NCBI GenBank assembly: GCA_017964325.1
Contig: JAGCSE010000036.1
Span: forward strand, 1-29,185
Length of the DNA: 29,185 nt
DNA from: Victivallales bacterium
GTDB taxonomy: Bacteria > Verrucomicrobiota > Lentisphaeria > Oligosphaerales > Oligosphaeraceae
Direction: 5' to 3'
The notes under the pieces are model-generated. The model ran no database searches and was not told the origin of the DNA. It saw only the letters and a program-made list of their open reading frames with translations. Positions 22,974-29,185 of this stretch are shown in pieces; within the stretch, counting starts at the first letter, position 1, and the number at the start of each line of letters is the position of its first letter. A program made the translations under genes and the position numbers.

Positions 22974-23464
22974 CCGTTCTTCTGAACAGAGGTGAAGCAA
23001 GCTACCAAATCAACGTCTGTAGGACACCACTCGTCCAAAAGGCGGCACATCGTCGCAAAGCGACACCGCCCGCAGGGCGTGACCATTCATAACCACGGGT
23101 CAGCGACCGCAGGGAGCGCAGCCCATGGATCGCCACCTCCTAACATGGCACCCGGAGGGCGCCACACAGCCACGTAGCGGCGAAAAGAACACAACCGTGG
23201 GTAAAATGCGCAAAGCGCACGTAGCCCACGGATATCAAAGCGCACGTAACCAACGGAAAATACGATATTAACACCAGAGCCGATTCGAGGTGGCAGGATC
23301 CCATTAGTCATTGATAAAATCAGCGACAAGGGAGTGGCGCTCTCCAGAGCGACTGATTGTGCAACGCGCAATCAGTCATTGACACAATCGTCGCATGCAC
23401 CAAAAACCACCTTTGATTCGCAGCATCTGCGATGCCATGATTCGCACTGAAATGCGCCCATCCC
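22974..23464. repeat. Hairpin mosaic related to the unit at 28.9 kb
   Basis: A chain of short inverted repeats includes gtcgc-aaa-gcgac, cgccc-gca-gggcg, gcgc-aaa-gcgc and gcgctc-tccagagcg-type pairs. The part 23144-23303 is a diverged copy of 28862-28999: catggcacccggagggcg, cgtagcggcgaaaagaacac, ccgtgggtaaaatgcgc, then ggtggcaggatccca. No protein-like frame is seen. Confidence 0.75.
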
Positions 23465-23466
23465 GA

Positions 23467-23515
23467 CCACTAACCACTAATTACCGATCACTGTTCACTG
23501 ACCACTTAACTACGA
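23467..23515. repeat. Degenerate heptamer array (accact-type) at the ATPase gene end
   Basis: The 7-nt units gaccact, aaccact, aattacc, gatcact, gttcact, gaccact and taactac, then gaatta, run up to and over the ATPase stop codon. This is the same design as the other heptamer arrays but with a different unit. Confidence 0.7.
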
Positions 23516-24583
23516 ATTAGTCTGTCCATCCACAATCCATTGCCGATAAAATGGATCTTCCAACTCATAGTGATCCGAATAAATGACATACCCATCCTTT
23601 TGCAACCGTTTCAGTGCACTATAGACCGTGCTTGTCCGATGTTCACCTGTCTGCAACGCCCCGCCCATTGCCAATTGCTTCAGAATCCAACGGTTTGTCC
23701 GATTAACGCTCAGCCATAGTCTTTCATAATCCAGACCATGCGTCTTTACGATTTGGTCGATCGCAGACTGCACCGCATCTTCCGTACCAGGCTGAAGCAC
23801 CCCCAACTGCCACACATGCGCCGCCAATTGCTGTGAATAATACGGATGACATCCCGTGTAGTCAAGAATCCTGTTCGCCATTTCACTTGAGCTTTCCGCA
23901 AAAACACCACGCAATCCTTTCGACAAGTAGTTGTGAAAATCCTCACGTGGCAGTTTTCCCAGTCGCATCAGTTCCCCAAAATGGTAGAAAGGCGATTTCT
24001 TATTCTCGAAGATATCCGTCATCATGCTCTCTTGACTGCCCAGCAGAATATAGTTTATGTTCTTCTGCTCCTGCATGATGGCGCGCAATTGCCGATCAAG
24101 CTTCGGCGCGATGTCGCGAATCTCCTGAAATTCATCCAGCACAACAATCAGGCGATCTTTTTCTGTACTTGCGCGGTCAAGAAGCGCCAAGACATCCTCC
24201 AAAAGCACCGCATCATCGATGCCGGGCTGAAACGACACCTCCATCGCTCCCGAAACAGGATTTGTCGCCACTGTCGGAATAACGCGAAAATGGGTCAACA
24301 GATGCTTTACCCGCGCTAATGGGTGAATTTTGAAAAATTCACGAAGCAACTTGGCCGCCATATCCGACACCGAGATCACACTCTGGAGATTCAATGTGAT
24401 ATGCTTCCGTCCTGTCTGCTTCACCGCCTTTGCCACCACGCTGCTTTTGCCAAAGCGACGCGGACTAATCAGGACCAGATGATTCGCACTTGTGACAAAT
24501 TGGGATATATACGCCACTTCCGACACTCTGTCCGTGAAATACTCAGCTTCCACGATCGTCCCGAATTTAAAAGGGTTCACCAT
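23510..24583 (-). CDS. AAA-type ATPase with C-terminal winged helix (ATPase_2/archaeal-ATPase-like)
   Basis: The protein has 357 residues. VNPFKFGTIVEAEYFTDR and the P-loop SPRRFGKSS (40-48) are typical of the PF01637-like STAND/AAA ATPases often found in many copies in archaea and gut bacteria. Walker B is LIVVLDEFQE (Asp150/Glu151), a sensor-like LLGSQES follows, and the C-terminal ~70 residues look like a winged helix (WILKQLAMGG, TSTVYSALKRLQKDGYV). The function is unknown; relatives may be mobile-element or stress-linked. A start 39 nt upstream (MNYEKSRNEKIRN) is also open, its codons coming from repeat-like attacga sequence; neither has a ribosome site. Direct repeats A and B flank the gene on either side. 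Confidence 0.88.
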   Translation of the reverse strand: MVNPFKFGTIVEAEYFTDRVSEVAYISQFVTSANHLVLISPRRFGKSSVVAKAVKQTGRKHITLNLQSVISVSDMAAKLLREFFKIHPLARVKHLLTHFRVIPTVATNPVSGAMEVSFQPGIDDAVLLEDVLALLDRASTEKDRLIVVLDEFQEIRDIAPKLDRQLRAIMQEQKNINYILLGSQESMMTDIFENKKSPFYHFGELMRLGKLPREDFHNYLSKGLRGVFAESSSEMANRILDYTGCHPYYSQQLAAHVWQLGVLQPGTEDAVQSAIDQIVKTHGLDYERLWLSVNRTNRWILKQLAMGGALQTGEHRTSTVYSALKRLQKDGYVIYSDHYELEDPFYRQWIVDGQTNS

Positions 24584-24815
24584 ATTACGTATTTTTTCGT
24601 TACGACTTTTTTCGTAATTCATAAGTGTCTTAATCTTAATGCGGAAACGATTCCTATCGTTTCATTCTGTGTTCACAACGACGATCTTCTTCCAATGCGA
24701 TAACAATATAACGCATCTTAACGATTTTTCCTGTTCAAAAGGTTCTCAAACACCACATGGCACTGAACAGAGTCAAATTCGAGTAACCGTGGGTCACTGT
24801 CTGGAAGACGACGTT
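24584..24815. other. Intergenic stretch upstream of the ATPase gene
   Basis: This AT-rich sequence has no recognisable gene or RNA. Together with copy B it forms a ~670-bp gap before the GH32 gene. A promoter for the ATPase is expected here, but I cannot name a convincing one. Confidence 0.4.
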
Positions 24816-25090
24816 TGTACTACTATTGTTCATTTTCTTGTTCTTCTTAAAAGATTTTCATGCTGTCTAATCATCTAATCGTCTCCCGTCCAACGTCTTG
24901 TCATCTATCGTCTCACGTCTCACGTCTCACGTCTCACGTCTCACGCCCCCAGTAGAAGGCGCAATGGCATCGCCATCACGCGGTTTGACATGAGACGCGA
25001 GACATGAGACGTGAACAAGGACGCAAGACGCCTAGACAAAGAGACCATATTGATCGTTTGGGTTGCGGCCAAAGGCTGCGCCTGGTAATC
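24816..25090. repeat. Long dispersed direct repeat, copy B (275 bp)
   Basis: This is the second copy of the repeat at 22622. It has only two gtctaat units, but a cleaner gtctcac heptamer array (five near-exact units, 24909-24947). The last ~130 bp (from gcgcaatggc to ggtaatc) differ from copy A at only a few bases. The arm 24991-25014 (tgagacgcgagacatgagac) is complementary in style to the gtctcac array, predicting a large stem-loop with atggc-atc-gccat at its tip. Confidence 0.9.
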
Positions 25091-25254
25091 TGTGGTGCAA
25101 TTATATTAAAGGTATGGCTTGGTCGCTCCAAAACAACAATGTTCTATAGTTGAAGGCATGATTTTTGAGAAGGAATATTTTACTCTTGTTGAATTACATT
25201 TACATTGTATTCATTCTTGCATCCTGCTTTTTACCAGTTTTGCCATACCATGCC

Positions 25255-27414
25255 ATGAAATCACAAGACATTCCCATAAAGTATATTGCGACTATTCTTT
25301 TCTTTGTATGCGTTTTGTACGCCGAAGACCATGTCATCGCGGATTTTGAAGGCGACGACTACGGCAATTGGCATGCGGAAGGCACGGCTTTTGGCGACAA
25401 GCCAGCCCGCGGCACGCTCCCGAATCAAATGCATGTCTCTGAATACCAAGGTCATGGCCTTGTCAACAGCTATCATGGCGGCGACGGCTCCGTCGGCAAA
25501 CTCACCTCCCCTGTCTTCACGCTCGCTCATTCATACATCCGCTTTCTGATTGGCGGCGGCGGATGGGACGATACTCGCATGGATCTGTTGACAGAAACGG
25601 AGCCAAATGTGTTCAAAATCGTCCGAAGTGCCTGCGGTCCAAATGTCAAGCCAGGCGGCAGCGAGGCTCTCCGCCCGGATTTTTGGGATGTCCATGAATT
25701 GAAAGGCAAACGCGTTCGCATCGAAATCGTCGATGGCTATCGTGGCGGCTGGGGGCACATCAACGTCGATCACATCGTCGCCACTGACGAAAAGCCACAT
25801 CTCCCACGTTACAACGCTGCATTTGAATTGGTTGTCACAAAGCCATGGCTTCTCCTGCCCGTCTCCAACACCGAACAGGACACCAAGCTAACCATCCGCG
25901 ACGGCGACGCCATGCTCCATTCTATCTCCGTGAAATTGACAGATAAGCCGACGTGGCGCCCTGCCATGGACATATCCGCATATATCGGCAAAACATTGAT
26001 TTTCGTCATCGACCGCATACCGCCTGATTCCAAAATCATAGAATCATTCGTTTTCGCCGATACTCCGCCAGAAGACGACAATCCATACGGCGAACCGCTC
26101 CGCCCGATAATTCATTTCACGCCTTATCGCGGTTGGAACAACGATCCAAACGGCCTTGTCTTCTACAACGGCGAATATCATATGTTCTTCCAGCACAATC
26201 CTTACGGTGTCAATTGGGGCAACATGCATTGGGGCCATGCCGTCAGCAAAGACCTGTTCCATTGGACGGAGCTGCCAGACGCCCTATCGCCCGATCCGCT
26301 CGGTCCCATGTTCAGCGGCAGCGCCGTCGTCGATACGAATAATACCAGCGGTTTCGGGAAGGATGGCATCGCCCCGCTCGTTCTCATCTACACGGCGGCA
26401 GGCAATCCAGCCGTCCAATGTATCGCTTATAGTCTTGACGGAAGGGAAGTTACGAAATATAATGGCAATCCCGTCCTGCCCAACCGGACATCCGGTAACC
26501 GTGATCCGAAGGTCATCTGGCATGAGCCGACGCAGTCATGGATCATGGCCCTCTATGTCTCGCGACCAAACAACACCCACACCGTCGAAATCTGGGGCTC
26601 GAAAAACTTGAAGGAATGGACGAAACGATCCGTTATCCAAGGCGGAACGAACGGTAGCCGTTTTCTCTATGAATGTCCTGAACTCTTTGAAATCCAAATA
26701 GAAGGGACGAATGAAACACGTTGGATCGTCTATGGCGGCAACGGCGAATACGTCGTGGGAAAATTCGACGGCGTCACCTTCACGCCGGAAACGCCTCCGC
26801 TTCCAGGCCATCGTGGCAGCAATCTATACGCGTCACAGACGTTCAACAACGAACCGCATGGCCGCCGCATCCAAATCTACTGGCTGCAGGCCGCCACGCC
26901 GTCGGACATGAATTTCAATCAAGGCATGACGATTCCGCAGGAACTGAAGCTCGTCAAAACGCCGCAAGGCCCTCGCCTTGCGCATGTTCCATTGATGCCG
27001 CCCGTCAACGACGGCCCACGCGTCCTCCACATTCCATTCGATGCCCCCTCCATCAAACTGCCCGACGCTGTCTCCTTCCGTTGCGACATCACGGCCTCCA
27101 ATCTTTCAAATGACGCCGTCATCGGCGGTGTCCTCCGCGGCATCGACATCCGCTATGATGCGTCTTCACAAAAACTTACCATTGGCAAGACAGTTTTGAA
27201 TTGGCCCACCGACAACAACCGCTTCCATCTCATTCTCTTCATGGACACGACCGCCGTCGAATGTTTCTCCGGCGACGGTCTCAACTACGGCGTCGTCGCC
27301 TGCCGCCCCGCCATAAACAACGTGCAAGCAACGGTCAATGTCTTCAAAGGAACCGCATCGGACAAATCCGCCCATTTCACGAAATTCCGCTCCATCTTCA
27401 GTCATGAGCCTTAA
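25255..27414 (+). CDS. Secreted GH32 fructan hydrolase (levanase/inulinase type)
   Basis: The protein has 719 residues and is a glycoside hydrolase family 32 enzyme acting on beta-fructans or sucrose. All three GH32 acids are present: nucleophile Asp297 in WNNDPNG, transition-state Asp417 in RDP, and acid/base Glu473 in YECPE. An N-terminal ~150-residue beta-sandwich (IADFEGDDYGNWHAEGTAFG, VNSYHGGDGSVGKLTSP, GGWGHINVDHI) is the module seen before many levanases. A second ~90-residue beta domain precedes the catalytic propeller, and a beta-sandwich tail follows. MKSQDIPIKYIATILFFVCVLYA is a plausible signal peptide. A TTG-start frame from 25165 would add another hydrophobic segment, so the start is uncertain. 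No transporter, SusC/D or fructokinase lies nearby. A terminator follows. Confidence 0.94.
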   Translation: MKSQDIPIKYIATILFFVCVLYAEDHVIADFEGDDYGNWHAEGTAFGDKPARGTLPNQMHVSEYQGHGLVNSYHGGDGSVGKLTSPVFTLAHSYIRFLIGGGGWDDTRMDLLTETEPNVFKIVRSACGPNVKPGGSEALRPDFWDVHELKGKRVRIEIVDGYRGGWGHINVDHIVATDEKPHLPRYNAAFELVVTKPWLLLPVSNTEQDTKLTIRDGDAMLHSISVKLTDKPTWRPAMDISAYIGKTLIFVIDRIPPDSKIIESFVFADTPPEDDNPYGEPLRPIIHFTPYRGWNNDPNGLVFYNGEYHMFFQHNPYGVNWGNMHWGHAVSKDLFHWTELPDALSPDPLGPMFSGSAVVDTNNTSGFGKDGIAPLVLIYTAAGNPAVQCIAYSLDGREVTKYNGNPVLPNRTSGNRDPKVIWHEPTQSWIMALYVSRPNNTHTVEIWGSKNLKEWTKRSVIQGGTNGSRFLYECPELFEIQIEGTNETRWIVYGGNGEYVVGKFDGVTFTPETPPLPGHRGSNLYASQTFNNEPHGRRIQIYWLQAATPSDMNFNQGMTIPQELKLVKTPQGPRLAHVPLMPPVNDGPRVLHIPFDAPSIKLPDAVSFRCDITASNLSNDAVIGGVLRGIDIRYDASSQKLTIGKTVLNWPTDNNRFHLILFMDTTAVECFSGDGLNYGVVACRPAINNVQATVNVFKGTASDKSAHFTKFRSIFSHEP

Positions 27415-27475
27415 TCGCCGCCTGACGGGATAACAACATTTGCAATTAGCTATTGGCATTATTAGTGGGTGGTAT

Positions 27476-27503
27476 TTGTGGTTTCTTGTCCACCACAATT
27501 TTT
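27476..27503 (+). terminator. Rho-independent terminator after the GH32 gene
   Basis: The 7-bp stem TTGTGGT / ACCACAA with a 9-nt loop is followed by TTTTT, 62 nt after the stop codon. It separates the GH32 gene from the RhuM gene. Confidence 0.65.
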
Positions 27504-27648
27504 GGGAAGATATCCCAAGACGCTAAGTTGAATTTCCAAAAAGTAGAATATATTATAGGCTAATAATAATTTGTTTAACTGACAATTATCCGATTTCAAT
27601 CTAATCTTAAAGGACTTTTCAGATATACTTAACTATAGGAATCAACCG

Positions 27649-28692
27649 ATGAACGACAAGCTTCAAATACACAACAGCACGGCGGAATTTCTGATTTTCG
27701 CCATACAGAACGAGAGCGACACCATCGAGGTGCGTTTTGAGGAGAATACGCTATGGCTCACCCAATTGACCATGGCTGAACTTTTCCAATGCACTCCCGA
27801 GAATATTCTTGTCCATCTCCGTCATATCTTTCAGGAGGGGGAATTGACGCCAGAGGCAACTGCTAAAGATTTTTTAGCAGTTCGCCAGGAGGGGGCGCGT
27901 ATGGTTCAAAGGTCACTCAAATACTACAATCTGGATGCCATCATCGCCGTTGGCTACCGTGTCAACAGCCGCCGTGCCACGCAGTTCCGCCAATGGGCGA
28001 CAAAGGTCTTGCGTGATTTCGCCCTTCGCGGCTATGTGCTGGATCGCAAGCGGATGGAGAACGGACGTTTCCTGGGCGAGGACTATTTCGAACATCTGCT
28101 GGCGGAAATCCGTGAAATCCGCCTGTCGGAACGCCGTTTCTACCAGAAGATCACCGACATCTATGCCACCAGCATGGATTATGACCCCAAATCGCAGACG
28201 ACTCGGGAGTTCTTTGCGAAGGTACAGAACAAGCTGCATTACGCCGTACACGGCCACACGGCGGCGGAGTTGATTATGGAGCGGGCGGACGCGGAAAAGG
28301 AGCACATGGGGCTGACCACTTGGGAGAACGCTCCAAACGGCAAAATTCTCAAGCCGGATGTCTCCGTGGCAAAGAACTATTTGAACGAAACGGAGATGCA
28401 GGATCTCGGCCGCATCGTCAACGCCTATCTGGATCTGGCTGAGAATCGTGCACGCCGCCATGTTCCAATGACGATGGAGGACTGGGCCAGACATCTAGAC
28501 AGGATTCTGATGGCGGACGACCGGGAGTTGCTTCAAGACGCGGGAAAAATTACCGCCGAGGTCGCCAAGACGTTTGCGGAAGGGGAGTTTGAGAAATTTC
28601 GTGTGAAGCAGGACAAGCTCTATCAAAGTGAATTCGATCTTTTCCTGGCCGAAGCCATTCAGAACGAGAATACTGGAGGGGAAGAAAAATGA
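27649..28692 (+). CDS. RhuM family protein
   Basis: The protein has 347 residues and matches the RhuM family (PF13310), named after a Salmonella pathogenicity-island gene whose biochemical role is unknown. Typical stretches are LWLTQLTMAELFQCTPENILVHLRHIF (N-terminal DNA-binding-like part, residues 35-61), KDFLAVRQEGARMVQRSLKYYNLDAIIAVGYRVNS, FRQWATKVLRDFALRGYVLD, and the C-terminal HGHTAAELIMERADAEKEHMGLTTW. AGGA lies 8 nt upstream of the ATG. Such genes are typical of accessory or island DNA, which fits the surrounding repeats. Codons around 70-80 contain a 10-bp perfect hairpin. The protein appears complete and cytoplasmic. A 33-codon open frame overlaps its stop by ATGA. Confidence 0.93.
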   Translation: MNDKLQIHNSTAEFLIFAIQNESDTIEVRFEENTLWLTQLTMAELFQCTPENILVHLRHIFQEGELTPEATAKDFLAVRQEGARMVQRSLKYYNLDAIIAVGYRVNSRRATQFRQWATKVLRDFALRGYVLDRKRMENGRFLGEDYFEHLLAEIREIRLSERRFYQKITDIYATSMDYDPKSQTTREFFAKVQNKLHYAVHGHTAAELIMERADAEKEHMGLTTWENAPNGKILKPDVSVAKNYLNETEMQDLGRIVNAYLDLAENRARRHVPMTMEDWARHLDRILMADDRELLQDAGKITAEVAKTFAEGEFEKFRVKQDKLYQSEFDLFLAEAIQNENTGGEEK

Positions 28693-28790
28693 ACTTCCAA
28701 GTACCACCCGGCGTCCCGCCTGCGGCTTGGGATGTGCCGTCCGGCGTCCCGCCATCGCGTTACAACAATGGCGTCTCGCCGTCGTGCTAA
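28689..28790 (+). CDS. Possible 33-residue ORF overlapping the RhuM stop
   Basis: The ATG overlaps the RhuM TGA as ATGA. The product would be a Pro/Ser/Val-rich peptide with three GV(P/S)P units, encoded by repeats of ggcgtcccgcc or ggcgtctcgcc. No ribosome site other than the 3' end of rhuM (GGAGGGG 8-10 nt upstream) is present. It may simply be the start of the intergenic repeat region. Confidence 0.25.
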   Translation: MNFQVPPGVPPAAWDVPSGVPPSRYNNGVSPSC

Positions 28791-29185
28791 TACCAACAAT
28801 CCGCCCGCAGGGCGATACAATTAATCATTAAAAAAGCAGTTGGCGGACAAGCTCCCCCTGTCATGGCGTCCGAAGGGCGCCATACAGCCGCGCAGCGGCG
28901 AAAGGAACACAGCCGTGGGTGAAATGCGCAAAGCGCACGCAACCCACGGAGAATACGACATTAACGTTAGAACCACGTTAGTGGTGGCAGGAATCCCAAT
29001 CATGGGTGCAACCCACGACATTTTCGCCCGACGGGCAAAACATCGTCGAGAAGCGACAACGCGCAAAGCGCGACACATTCGCAGCTGGCGGACAAGCTCC
29101 CCCTGTCATGGCGCCCGCAGGGCGCCACAAAGCCGCGTAGCGGCGAAAGGAACACAGCCGTGGGTGAAATGCGCAAAGCGCACGC
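28791..29185. repeat. Hairpin mosaic with a 245-bp period, running off the window end
   Basis: The unit cag(t/c)tggcggacaagctcc is seen at 28837 and again at 29082, each time followed by the same chain: catggcg-hairpin, ccgc-gta-gcgg type hairpin, gaaaggaacacagccgtggg, gcgc-aaa-gcgc, and acccacgg closing an 8-bp outer stem. The first unit continues with accac-gtta-gtggt and gccc-gac-gggc hairpins. The second copy is cut by the window end. No protein-like frame is supported. Confidence 0.85.

Noticed and set aside
28791..29185. CRISPR-like array
   Set aside because: Repeats are 245 bp apart, internally palindromic and not uniform 25-40-bp repeats with unique spacers; no cas gene is present.

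Overview
The window looks like chromosomal DNA of a Gram-negative, gut- or rumen-type carbohydrate-degrading bacterium. Inferred clues are the small 4.5S-type SRP RNA, a Gfo/Idh/MocA oxidoreductase, CE15 and SGNH carbohydrate esterases, a GH32 fructanase, a kinase fused to a formylglycine-enzyme-like domain, and intergenic DNA full of heptamer arrays and small hairpins. Verrucomicrobiota/Lentisphaerota/Kiritimatiellota is my best guess at the phylum. It rests on gene content only, with low confidence. No rRNA or tRNA gene was seen.

Region 1 (1-6.5 kb) is carbohydrate-related. On the minus strand lie a degenerate secreted nuclease-like protein, a secreted beta-helix protein and a Gfo/Idh/MocA oxidoreductase. 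Divergent from these on the plus strand are a GxDLY/SGNH esterase and a CE15 glucuronoyl esterase, both apparently without signal peptides. Together the two esterases would remove acetyl and glucuronoyl-ester groups from imported hemicellulose fragments.

Region 2 (6.5-10.5 kb) holds one very large minus-strand gene. It encodes a Ser/Thr kinase, a membrane segment, a long helical linker and a C-terminal FGE-sulfatase/C-type-lectin-like domain. The last 30 codons of that domain look like the variable region of a diversity-generating retroelement (DGR), and a perfect 14-bp hairpin follows the stop codon. An 867-bp gap with a hairpin cluster separates it from a YegP-family gene.

Region 3 (10.9-22.4 kb) is a tightly packed minus-strand housekeeping block. 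In transcription order it contains an aminotransferase, ung, ffs (SRP RNA, with its promoter), dnaX, recR, xerD, a small lipoprotein, a CPBP protease, maf, dtd, cysE, a GlcD-like FAD oxidase and a nucleoside phosphorylase. Several junctions are coupled by 1-13 nt. The ffs-dnaX-recR order is a common bacterial arrangement and supports the calls.

Region 4 (22.4-29.2 kb) is accessory. Two copies of a ~275-350-bp direct repeat flank a hairpin-rich stretch and an AAA ATPase gene. After them come a GH32 levanase/inulinase-type gene, a RhuM-family gene and a hairpin mosaic with a 245-bp period that runs off the window end. The main candidates for something new are the DGR-like kinase C-terminus, the direct-repeat-flanked ATPase unit, and the heptamer arrays that overlap gene starts and stops.
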